DNA of 64,000 nucleotides from NCBI RefSeq assembly GCF_918797505.1, contig NC_092795.1, positions 4,621,434 to 4,685,433 on the forward strand, read 5' to 3'. The position numbers were made by a program, and so were the translations under genes. This DNA is from Bemisia tabaci. Lineage: Eukaryota > Arthropoda > Insecta > Hemiptera > Aleyrodidae. Below are positions 10,430-19,901 of this stretch, piece after piece. Within the stretch, counting starts at the first letter, position 1. Each line of letters begins with the position of its first letter. The notes under the pieces are model-generated. The model saw only the letters and a list, made by a program, of their open reading frames with translations, did not search any database and was not told the DNA's origin.

Positions 10430-10867
10430 TCCCGTGTTAACGTGTGAACGACCCCTTCTCGGCGGGGTGGGAAATTCCAACTCGGGAAACGCCTTCATCT
10501 GCATCTCATTAATCTCGCGATTTGGGGACTGCGAGGCGGCCCCGCGGCCCCGCGCTAAGAGGTGGCACCTGTCTCCAGGTATGTTAAACTCCCGGTCGCC
10601 GGTTGCCGGGTGCGGCGCCAAGTCGCGAGGCGCCCCCGGGTTTTCCGGCCGGAGCGGGTCCCCCGCGGAACGGGGCGCCGGGTTAAACTGGCGCAGAATA
10701 GTAGCGGGTGGGGGGGGGGGGGGGCGAAAACCGCGTCGAGGAAGCAAATGGAATAATCAACTCCTAAGTTTGGATTTCAGTGGGCGCCACTCCTGTAAAC
10801 TCTCGAGTCGGCGATGCCGGAATATGCCCGTTCACCCACTCGGGACCAGGTACAGTGTATACTGAGA
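10430..10867. other. CpG-rich island with a poly-G run
   Basis: High GC from about 10500 to 10740, with many CpG dinucleotides and a run of 15 G at 10710-10724. Open frames of about 110-140 codons on both strands are expected from the low frequency of stop codons in GC-rich DNA, and none is recognisable. It could be a single-copy regulatory island. Confidence 0.35.
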
Positions 10868-11012
10868 GCGGTGGCGGTGGCGAAGACGAATGATCGATTA
10901 TCGATATTTCCCCATTTGAAGAAATGGTGAAGAATCGATCACTAAGGTGTTCGTTGCGAAGACCTTGTGTCTCGATCCTTTTCCATAGCTTTAAATGGTA
11001 GATCAAATTTTT
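10868..11012. mobile_element. Family G hAT-like MITE, one end lost
   Basis: It retains GATCGATTATCGATATTTCC, the central GTGTTCGTTGCGAAGACC hairpin region and ATCCTTTTCCATAG. The CAGTGGCGTGG-type end is missing: the sequence stops after GATCAAATTTTTC. Confidence 0.75.
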
Positions 11013-11050
11013 CAACGTGATTATCTTGGTTTCAAGTTGATGGCAGTTAT

Positions 11051-11266
11051 TTGGACGTAATTCTTCTGAACGGAACTAACCGCCAATCTGAGTTCCGTTT
11101 GGGAATTTTAGAATCCCTGAGTTCTGTCAAGCGAAACTAAGCGCAATGGAAAATCATTGAGAGCATAGAACGGAATGAGGTCCGCGATCCGCAGCACCCG
11201 CCAATGTAACCCGTATTCTCCTTCTTTCTTTATGGCGCTTAGTTCCGTTTAGCAGAAATGTCCATT
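11051..11266. repeat. Family L foldback
   Basis: The ends TTGGACGTAATTCTTCTG and AGCAGAAATGTCCA are inverted and related to those of families A and B. The interior holds CGGAACTAACCGCCAATCTG and GGCGCTTAGTTCCG words. A second copy lies at 48721-48935. Non-coding. Confidence 0.75.
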
Positions 11267-11488
11267 TTTGTTGTGCTAATCGTGTTTTCCGTGCAATTTT
11301 ATAGAGGAGTCTGATCAAAATGGTTTAGTTCCTGCCTTGCTTAATGGTCCGTCGGTCATACAATCCGATTTTTACTTTGTGAACGTGACTTGAACTTTGG
11401 TCCTCCGAAATCGTCGCTTCTCTGGCCAATCGGTGTATCTCGATTCCCTCACGAGCCTTAGAAATCATGAATTAATACAGGCTACTCG

Positions 11489-11737
11489 TTGAAATCGGTG
11501 AACGAAGTGATAGACAAAGAAGACAAAAAGGGTATGGATAATCCTAACGGTGGAAGCGGGTGGTTGCAATGGACAAAGGAATAGACTAACTAACGGCAAC
11601 CCACAAGAGGCTATTTAGTTAGTCCATCATTTTCTCTCTTAGTCTATAAGATCCATCCTTTTCAACCAATAGGATAGCTCCACTTTGCTTTTTTTTTCCT
11701 TTGTCCATCGCTTTGTTTATCAATTCCAATAATCAAC
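11489..11737. repeat. Family I foldback
   Basis: The left end carries GTGATAGACAAAGAAGAC and the right end the inverse (CTTTGTCCATCGCTTTG then TATCAATTCCAATAATC). The interior pairs TAACTAACGGCAACCC with similar words in the other copies, such as 59830-60093. Non-coding. Confidence 0.7.
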
Positions 11738-11827
11738 CCGCAGATCTCTCTTTTCCATTAAACTTTGTTCGTTCCTTGCTAGTCAACGTAATTCGATCGG
11801 CGCACTCCACATCATACAAGCAAGTTT

Positions 11828-12078
11828 CCGTGATACCACTATTCGAGCTCTGGTGTGTTGCGGAGTATCACGCATATTTGAAGGCGTTTTGAAAACGGGA
11901 ACCATTAAGATTGCTCCATACTCCTAGTATCCTCTTTGTCCATCGATTTCTGATACCGTGATACCACTATTCGAGCTCTGGTGTGTTGCGGAGTATCACG
12001 CATATTTGAAGGCGTTTTGAAAACGGGAACCATTGAGATTGCCCCGTACTCTAATGTCTTCTTTGTCCATCAATTTCA
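11828..12078. repeat. Tandem duplication, period 128 bp
   Basis: CCGTGATACCACTATTCGAG begins at 11828 and again at 11956. The following sequence, including GGCGTTTTGAAAACGGGAAC and CTCTTTGTCCAT / TTCTTTGTCCAT, is nearly identical through both units. Differences are few (for example TTAAGATTGC versus TTGAGATTGC), so the duplication is fairly young. An inverted relative of the unit lies near 16837-16910. Confidence 0.85.
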
Positions 12079-12079
12079 A

Positions 12080-12889
12080 CAACGAGTCTGCATGGCTCAC
12101 GCAGAAATGGAGATGCGTTTTTCCGTCAGGGGAGCGACGAAATGAGCAACTGAAAAATCTCCCCCCCCCCCCCTCAACCCATCAAAATCCTCGAGGAGGC
12201 AGCCCGAAGCCCGTTGATCCTACAATCGCACACCTGCCTCCCACCCCCCTCTAACCTCAGGTTCTGATAACGCGGATCCCCAAAGGCGAAAGGCGTGGAA
12301 GGCGCCTTGGGGGGGGGGGGGGGTGAAAGTTTCGAGGCGGACAATAGAGCGGAGGATTTGCGCGGGAACTGTGGCCGAGCATTACATCCTGAATTCAGAT
12401 TGCGTGATTCTTCGAAGGGCAGCGAGGGGGCGGAGGGGGTGTCCGAAGGAGGGGGGCGTTCCCCAGTTTAATTGCAATTAACGCCGTCCGCGGCCCCATT
12501 CAAAATCAAACGCCGTTGCCTGATGATCTTCGGAAACTTCCAATTCTGAATGGGCGGGAAACCCGAGGTAAGTGAAACGTAGTTCGACCCCTTTGACCGA
12601 AACAGTGGAAAAACAAGGATGAAAAACGGGGAACAAGGCTGAAAATACACAATTAATGAAACCCGAGACGTTTCGACTCAAAACTGAGTCATTTTCAGTC
12701 GAAAACAATAAAAATTTAAAAGAAAAAACGATAAAAAACCTGAGCCCTACATGGTGGTGGCCGGGATCTGAGAGAAAGAGAAACTTGATAACCTGAAAAT
12801 TGAGACCGAAACGCGGTATTTTGTTCCTGCCATCAGAACCGTGGCGGGAGATATGAATTTCGGCAACTGTGAAGGTTTGGTCGAAAATG
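12080..12889. other. Unassigned, C/G-run-rich stretch
   Basis: It contains poly-C (13) at 12161-12173 and poly-G (15) at 12309-12323, with GC-rich sequence up to about 12450 and then ordinary sequence. A small palindrome (CGAGACGTTTCGACTC) lies near 12664. No gene is identified. Confidence 0.4.
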
Positions 12890-13165
12890 AAAATAACCGC
12901 CTGCTCTTGATAAGAATGAATATGTTTTTTATACCTGCTGGTTTATTGGCTTATATTCCGTCAGGACCTATAGCAGTCGACAGACTAGATTTATTGTCCG
13001 TAGACATCAAGGGATTTAGGTGCATCTATGCTCCTGCTAGGCTTTTCAAATTTTCAGGCATGAAGGCCGAGTAGAATGTGTTCCAGCAGGTACACTCCTC
13101 AGATCCTTGAAAATTTGACGGCACTACCGGGATTCGAACCCAGGACCTATTGACCCAGAGTCTGA
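12890..13165 (-). repeat. Possible tRNA-derived SINE fragment
   Basis: On the minus strand the segment 13121-13150 reads as a tRNA T-arm with B-box: CTGGGTTCGAATCCCGG, with a 5-bp stem on both sides. Farther along that strand is a possible SINE body with the repeated word CAAATTTTCA / GAAAATTTGA. There is no A-box at the expected distance upstream, so it is not an intact tRNA and any SINE head is incomplete. A chance TTCGAA palindrome in a stem remains possible. Confidence 0.3.
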
Positions 13166-13419
13166 CAAATGAGTAAGTTCAGTTTGAACAAATTCGTTAA
13201 GAATGAAAATTCATTTAATATGAGTGAGGTGACTGTTTGTTCATTTTAATTAAGAGCAAACTGTCTAAGTTGTTGTAGGCCAGGATTGGGAATGAGCTCA
13301 TGGGAGAATTTCACGAAAGTTTCGTAGCCAATGTTTTTTGAGTCGCTAATTTCGAATTTAATGTCAAATTGTCTAGATTTTACCACCCTGACCTATTAAA
13401 TGTGGGCAAGGTTATGGCA

Positions 13420-13580
13420 CTCTGCGGCGCGGCTTGCTGCCAGCTCGAAACGCGCACTGACGCCTACAAACCTAAGGGGATACTTCAAGCATCGCGCATT
13501 GCGTGAAGTAGCCCCTTAGGTTTGTAGGCGTTCTGGCGCCTACAAACCCTAAGGGATACTTCAAGCAGTACGCTATGCGC
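13420..13580. repeat. Family H core palindrome, solitary
   Basis: It contains CGCCTACAAACCTAAGGGG, ATACTTCAAGCAT and the inverted AGCCCCTTAGGTTTGTAGGC, followed by a further partial direct copy. The same palindrome forms the middle of the complete H elements at 29746 and 62617. Here only the core and some GC-rich flank remain. Confidence 0.75.
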
Positions 13581-16009
13581 GGGCGGGTGGTGAACAATTT
13601 CTTGTGGGAAGAGCTCCCTGGCGGAGAAACTCGTGTATCGTGTAATTTTTTTTTTTAATTGTTTTATAATTTTTTACTTTTAAAATTACACACTGGTCGT
13701 GTGAAGTAATTAGTGAACTCTCAACGGTAGATGAAGTGTAATGATGAAAAGCGGGTCGTGCGCCATGCGCGCTGCGGACGGCTCTGAGGGCGCGAACGAG
13801 AAGCTGCCTTTCGGCTAAAAGGGTCGATAAAAGCATACTTACGTCTTACTTACCTTACACGTTCCCTTTGCGCGAAAGACGATGCTTAGTGTCACACTAA
13901 CTGTTTTTTATGTTTATTATTGAGTTAAACGCACGCACACTGGATATAATCAATACTTACTTTCACCGTGCTATAAAGGCACCTCCTAGCTGTAAAATGG
14001 GCCAATTTAGTAAGCTGGAAAAGACGTCCTATCGAATGCATTTTATTTTTATCTCTATCATAATATCCCAAGATATCTACTGTTTTTTTTAAGGAGCTGT
14101 GCCATGCAATGAAGATCGCAATGGCCACACGAAGTTAGATATCTTCTATTTTTGCCCCCCCCCCCCCCCAAATTAGGTATTTTCCCGATGCGTGTGTTAC
14201 CATTTGACTTCGAGCGCGCATAATTATCCCGACAATCATTGATCGCAACTTGTGTGTATGATCCGGTTACCAGGCTTCTCGGAGAATCAACGTTCGTGTA
14301 CATTCTATTAACCTCTCTACCTGCTCAAAAAATGGCTGAAATGTATTGCTGTAGAGAATTTTTTTTCAAATTAAGAATGAAATCACTTGAATCAACCAGA
14401 TTATTCCCTGATATACCTAAGTGACTTTTTTACGACATAAGCATTATTCCTGCTTGATTTAAGAGACATTTCTTCATTCAAATCAAATCACCTTCTTAGT
14501 GCGTGCAATTAACAGATGTTTTTACGAATGAGCGAGAAAAATTCGCTGCTTCCCGCGAAGTACGGTCCAGATCCATGTATCCTCATATCAGACCAATGTA
14601 CCAATATGTGTTTCTTCACAAATCGCGAACAGATCAAATGGTGCAGAAACATTAGCAGTGTCAATCTCCCGGAAGGGTTTTCTCTGGTTCAGAGTTAAAA
14701 AGGGTCCATTTTCTCACGAACCGTTAACGCCGAAAATGGCCATTTCACGCTCGGCCGCTGGTGGTGAAGAGCTCCCCCTATTATCCACAATCCGAATGAC
14801 ATTTGATCCCCCCCAGGGCCTCCCCATCTCTGCCTTTGCGGGTGTAAATACGCATTAAACCAATAGACACCGGCTTAATTCGTTGACAAACAAAATGTTG
14901 CCATGTCCCAGGGAAAAATATCCTAAGAGCCTTGATGCGCTCATCTCGCCCCCGGTTTTCTATCAGCACTGAAAGCAGAGACACTTATAGAGATTCTATA
15001 CAGAGACTATTATAGAGATTCCACTCCCTCAGTTTCATTGCGTCCAATTATTGGATCATTTAACGTCAGCGCTCTCTATTGGATCAAATATGAACTTTGC
15101 CCATCGCAGTTAATTGTTATTAATACTAGAAAATCTATTTTTGGTTGAAATTCTAATGGTGTGCTTAAGTTTCAGCTGATTAATGTAGAAAACATTGCAC
15201 CCTTTAAATTAGTCACACAAACATTTCATCTCAGCTTAAAAAAATAGTATTTCTTAAAAATGTGCTCTCTGGGAGTCTAAGACCATCACTTAATTTAGAT
15301 AATTAGAGATAGTTAAGATCAGGCGATGTTCTCTACCATGAAGTGTGAACGTCATTTTCCAATTTTTGCGAAGTGGGATTGTTCAAGCATGGCTTTCGTA
15401 GAACTAATCATGATTTAAACGCTCAATTATTCGCATTCACGTTATCCCAATGGCCTAGAATTAACTCGGTAGACTAATCTGGCAAACGCACACTTTTCAA
15501 AACACTACTCCCTGTATGTTTCATTCCAGTGGTGGGATACGATAACCTGTCGAGTGTCACAACTTCGTTTTGGTTTACCGCAAAACGACCACGGATTTGC
15601 GGTGAGCGTTTGAACTGGGATCGCCAGATTCATTCAGAGGGGGAAACGGCAGAAAGAAGGAAATGGAACACGAGTGGAGGGACGAAAATCATTTATTTCC
15701 TATCCTAAATATAGTTCTCGAAGCCTTTCCAATATTAATAAACTTATAAGGGACTTCTGTAATCTGTACAGAGGGGAATTCATGAGAAGTGAATCATTGC
15801 AAAGACAAGCAGCAAATGGCTGGGCTGTGACATTAAATCGTCGTAAACTTTGAAAAAAAGAATATTTACCTTCTTGGAGCTAATCCATAACACAAACCAA
15901 TAAACTTTACGCCCATACACTTTCCGAACTTTATGATGTTCTTGTGAAAGGCGAACAGAAAGTTACGGTAGATTATTTCGACTGTTTGACCCTGCGCTTT
16001 ATGTAAATG
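13581..16009. other. Unassigned sequence
   Basis: No gene or clear repeat was found apart from a 15-base C run at 14155-14169 and a small direct repeat near 14985-15020 (TATAGAGATTC twice). Short open frames are unremarkable. The region 14500-16000 appears to be low-copy, AT-rich DNA. Confidence 0.45.
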
Positions 16010-16270
16010 GATGCCATTTTGTAATGAAGGATCACTATCTCTGGCTCATTCTAAAAATAGCTTTGCCTTTAGTTTTGTCATGCAAATAAATGCGTTTGTG
16101 GATTAGCCACAAATGGACTGCATTTTGCAATTTGGAGCTATAAATTGCAACTCATCTGAAAAACACTTACGTGCATAGGGAAACTAATGGCACTTACGTT
16201 GTTTTTAAACCGGGCCGAAATTCACAGTTCTTAATTGCAAAATGTAGTTCAAATATCGGTTCCTCCCTGT
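16010..16270. repeat. Family O repeat
   Basis: It shares CATAGGGAAACTAATGGCAC, ACGTTGTTTTTAAACCGGGC and TGCATTTTGCAATTTGGA with an inverted copy at 54377-54515. It shares looser similarity with 27690-28076. The ends TGGACTGCATTTTGCAA and TTGCAAAATGTAGTTCAAA are inverted. Confidence 0.65.
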
Positions 16271-16463
16271 AAAATGCTATCCATCCGTTCTCAGTCATAA
16301 CAATCATTCTTGATGGCACAATACAAGAGAGAACCAGAGTATGTTGAGAACGAAAGACATGTGCTCGAAGCAAGCAAGTTTCGGCAAATGGCGTGTAAGT
16401 GCATATAGGGAGTCGTGAACACATGGATTCGGTGAGAACCAGCTCTTGGTTCCCTATTACAAA

Positions 16464-16589
16464 TTGGACGCATTTCTGCCAAAAGGAACTATATGCATTA
16501 AGACATGAGCCCTGAGACCCATAAGAGTACATGCATAACAGGGCTCACGTCATAATACACATAGTTCCGTTTGGCAGAAATACGTCCAA
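16464..16589. repeat. Family A foldback
   Basis: TTGGACGCATTTCTGCC on the left and GGCAGAAATACGTCCAA on the right form terminal inverted repeats. The interior has GACATGAGCCCTGAGACC and the inverted AGGGCTCACGTC. Flanking AAT/ATT words on both sides make the exact target duplication ambiguous. Confidence 0.9.
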
Positions 16590-16988
16590 TTGTAGATGTA
16601 CAATAAAGCGTTGTAACGAAATGTAAGCACACGATCTCCGCGCGAGTTCCGAGTTATTAGCCCCTACGCTCCGTTTTCCGAATCACGGTCTCTTCTTAGC
16701 AGAGACAAGGCCCTTGCGACTTGATTCTGGAACTTGATAGACAAAGATGACTTCACGACTTTTTGTCTATGAAGTACATGAATCAGTCGGCAGCTTTGTT
16801 TATTATTGAAGTTCGTTATTGTTTCTTTATTCCGTTCTCAAAACGCCTTCAACTAACGATGATACTCTGCAACACACCGGAGCTCGAATAGTGGTATCAC
16901 GGAAACTTGCTTGTATGATACAGCGTGCGCATTGGATTGAGTCAACCCGCAAGGAGCTAAGTTCTTTGGGAGACGAAGGGTCTGAGGG

Positions 16989-17626
16989 TTGATTATTGAA
17001 ATGGGTAGACAAAGCTGTAGACAAAGGGAACGAAAAGAACATGGAGTGATTCAAGTGGTTGAAACGGGTGATTATGGACTAAGAGGGAAACTGATTGACA
17101 GTGTTTCAAATTCTTTATTAATTGTTCTCAAGATATTTATATTCATGTATTTCAAATATTCATATTCATTTTTTTTTTTTTTTTTTTTTCATTTTTCATT
17201 TTTTTCCACCTTATTTTTTATTTTATTTTTTTACCAAATTACTGTTTTTTTTTTAATTGCGTCTTTTTCCAGGTTTCATTGTTTGGGTCTTTTTCTACTT
17301 TTAGTTTATGTCAATGTATTTATGTTATTTATTTATTTTTTTCTCTCTCTTTTTTCTATTATTATCAGTTGAGTTTAACTTTATGTCTGATTCGGCAGAT
17401 TAATTGAGCATCCCAATATGCCGGGCAGATTAATGTTGTCTTTATTTTATGTTTTAATTTTTGAATAAAATATCTTACGTACTTACCTACTGAAGGCTCT
17501 CTCGTGAGTTTTCATCACTTAGTCTATTACTTACCTCTTTTTTTTTTCATTTCAACCACACGTTTCCACCAATAGGATCGTTCCGTTTGCCTTTTGCATA
17601 TTTTCGATATCAATTTCATTAATTAG
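16989..17626. repeat. Family I foldback with a T-rich interior
   Basis: The left arm (16989-17098) has GATTATTGAAATGGGTAGAC and GGACTAAGAGGGAAACTGAT. The right arm (about 17516-17626) has the inverse order (TTAGTCTATTACTTACCTC, CCACCAATAGGATCG, ATCAATTTCATTAATTAG). Between them are 400 bp of T-rich sequence, including a T run at about 17169-17189, absent from other I copies. This is either an internal insertion or a longer progenitor form. Confidence 0.6.
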
Positions 17627-17889
17627 CCTTAAACAGCTTGAGCTTCTCTTTCCTAAAAAAATCCGAACTCACTGACATCCGGCATCGCGGAGGAAAATTA
17701 CCGCACATAATCTGCCACCCTCGGGGTGGCACACACGAGAGGGAGAGGGAAGGGGGTATGAAAATATTATCGGAACGATCCGGGTGGCTCGAACGAGGGA
17801 ATTTAAATCGCGAATCACTTACTATTATTGAAAAATGCGGAATACTGTTTAAACGCATGCCCAGGGTTGATCGACCCAAATCGGCTTTA

Positions 17890-18363
17890 CTCCCGCGCTA
17901 AGGGAAAAACGCCGTATGAACCCTCAGATGTTGCCGAATTTTCTTCGATGAACAACACAATGGAAAAAAAAAACACACTGGATCTAGAGTTCAGACTCTT
18001 GAAAATATTGACAAGAAAAATGACCCTTGATTCAATCAGATTTAAGCTTAAATCAAAAGGTAATCCGCTCAAATTAAGAGGCTTGGTTCTTGATTTAAGC
18101 TTAAATATGATTGAATCAAGAGTAGTTTTCTTGTCGATGTTTTTAAGAGTCTTGACTTTAGATCCAATGTGTTTTTTTCAGTGCAAAGCAGAGAAACATG
18201 CGGATATTTTCCCCTCAATTCGTCAAAGGATTCGCAATTTAATGTAATGTATTAAAAATTGTGAAGAAAAATACGCCTAATTTTCCCCAAAAAATGCATG
18301 TTTCATACAAGGAAATTTGGCAACGTTCGGGTTTTCATACGCCATTTTTCCCTAGCACGGCAG
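17890..18363. repeat. Family F element interrupted by family C
   Basis: It begins CTCCCGCGCTAAGGGAAAAA and ends CCCTAGCACGGCAG, flanked on both sides by TTTA (17886-17889 and 18364-18367), supporting a 4-bp target duplication. The interior has GTTGCCGAATTTT near the left and GGAAATTTGGCAACG near the right, as in other copies. A complete C element sits at 17958-18183. Confidence 0.85.
17958..18183. repeat. Family C foldback nested inside family F
   Basis: This is an almost perfect hairpin. ACTGGATCTAGAGTTCAGAC on the left pairs with the GACTTTAGATCCAATGTG region on the right. TTCAATCAGATTTAAGC pairs with GCTTAAATATGATTGAA. It is flanked by CA on both sides (17956-17957 and 18184-18185). Open frames through it are an effect of the hairpin and do not encode a recognisable product. 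Confidence 0.85.
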
Positions 18364-18662
18364 TTTACCCTCACCACCACCACCACAGTCGTAACCGTTC
18401 GCAAGCTCAGCGCAGATGCAAGAATCGAACTAATGGAGCGCCTCCAAATTGTAAGCCGCATCAAAGCATCCAGGGTCGTTCGGTAGAATAAAACATCGTA
18501 AGCCCGATGAATACTTCGCATCAGTTTGCGGTTTCTTTACCTGGACAGTTGCTTATAAAGAGCCGGATGACTTTGTGTACCCAGCTTTTGGAGCTTTTGG
18601 CGGGAATTCGTTGGAGAGTGTTTTTTACCCTCACTCGATGGCTAACAAAGAACCGAAATCAG

Positions 18663-18918
18663 TACTGCCGTGTTAAGGGAAAACGCCGTATGAGCCATCA
18701 AAAGGTGCCTTATTTCCTTTAAAAAATCACGAATTTTCGGGAACATTTATAAATCTTTCGCCTCCGGTTTTTCAGAGGATTTCCTTCGTAATTTGATCTG
18801 AAAAGTATGCAAATTTGAAGGAAAAATATGTATAACTTTCTTTAGAAATAAGTATTTTCTGAGAGGAAATTTGGTAGCATTTAAATGCTCATACGACGTT
18901 TTCCCCTAGAACAGCAGA
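18663..18918. repeat. Family F element
   Basis: It starts at TACTGCCGTGTTAAGGGAAA and ends with the inverse CCCCTAGAACAGCAG. It is flanked by AGTA-like and AATA words, a loose match to the 4-bp duplications of other F copies. Internal words (GGAAATTTGG, AACGCCGTATGAGCC) match the family. Confidence 0.75.
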
Positions 18919-18998
18919 ATACGAGTGCCGAGAGGGTAGCCAACGCTCTTAAAGTCTTTTCTTTTGTTTGCGAATCGTAATTCAGAAAAGATAAAAGC

Positions 18999-19162
18999 CA
19001 GTGGCGAGGCGTGAATGATAGATTATCGATATTTCCCCATTTAAAGCTTTGGCAAAGAATCGATTATTAAGATTTTCGTTGCTAACACCGTGTTTTTAGA
19101 TCTTTTTCCATAGGGTTAAATGGTAGATCAATCGATATATCGTAAAGCATCCCACGCCACTG
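18999..19162. mobile_element. Family G hAT-like MITE
   Basis: The ends CAGTGGCGAGGCGTGAATGA and CACGCCACTG bound the element. The interior has ATCGATATTTCCCC, CTTTGGCAAAGAATCGATTA and GATCAATCGATATATCG. The flanks do not show a clear 8-bp duplication, so either the flanks have mutated or the ends were rearranged. Confidence 0.85.
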
Positions 19163-19177
19163 ATTGGCATCAATGGC

Positions 19178-19362
19178 TCTTATAGACTAAGGGGTAAATG
19201 ATGGACTAACTGTAGGGTCTCTCGCGGGTTGCCGGTTAGTTTAGTCTCTTACCTACCTTCTTTGTCCATTGGAATCACCCACCTCCATCAATACGTGTCC
19301 TTCATATGCCTCATGTCTTCTTTGTTTACATCTTCTTCGTCTGTCAATTCCAACAATCAGTC
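19178..19362. repeat. Family I element, left end shortened
   Basis: GACTAAGGGGTAAATGATGG and GTCTCTTACCTACC, followed by TTCTTTGTCCATTGGAATC, match the arms of the I copy at 59830-60093. The expected left GATAGACAAAG terminus is missing. Confidence 0.6.
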
Positions 19363-19862
19363 CACTATCATATGTTTCACTCTGAGACGTCTCCAAAGAA
19401 TCGATTCCGGGGTTCACCACTCTGGTACTGAGAAGAGTTGTCATGTCTTTCAGACAAGTCGCAGACATATTCGTTTGGTCTTTCGATAATTTTTTACCGC
19501 CGCCATCAAATTGCCGAACCAGTGAAAGTCCAACTACAAGGGGATCGGAAAGCTTTATGCAGATTCGAGTAACTTTTCCGCACGGTTCGAATCGAAGGAG
19601 AGTGAACGGAACAGTATTTATTATTTTTTAAACGATGCGTAGTTTCCAGACGACCGATTTGAATCGAAGCGTAAATAAATCTCGATCAACGAGGGACCAC
19701 GGGCAATAGCTTTGCCCTTGCTTCATTAACAAGTCATTGTAGAGCGCATTGATTTGTGAAATTTATGTCGCCGCGACGCTAACGTAGCGAACCAGTCGGA
19801 TTTCATCATGAATTTTAATACGCATTTCAACGCCAAGTTGACGCGGGCTATCATTGCAATGA
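19363..19862. other. Unassigned sequence before the PLE
   Basis: No gene or repeat family is recognised. The PLE frame becomes open at 19863, immediately after an in-frame TGA at 19860-19862, and the 5' break point of the truncated retroelement probably lies close by. Confidence 0.35.
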
Positions 19863-19901
19863 TCTGCACCGTGTAAAGAAACTATAAAAAACCCTATCTT
19901 C

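Noticed and set aside
13083..13240. Possible intact tRNA gene on the minus strand
   Set aside because: Only the T-arm is present; D-arm and acceptor partner are missing.
17828..18247. 139-codon open frame rich in leucine and arginine
   Set aside because: It runs through a hairpin-forming C element inside an F element. The recurring ESRLLK / SLNLIESRV words in other short frames are translations of the same repeat and do not indicate a protein.
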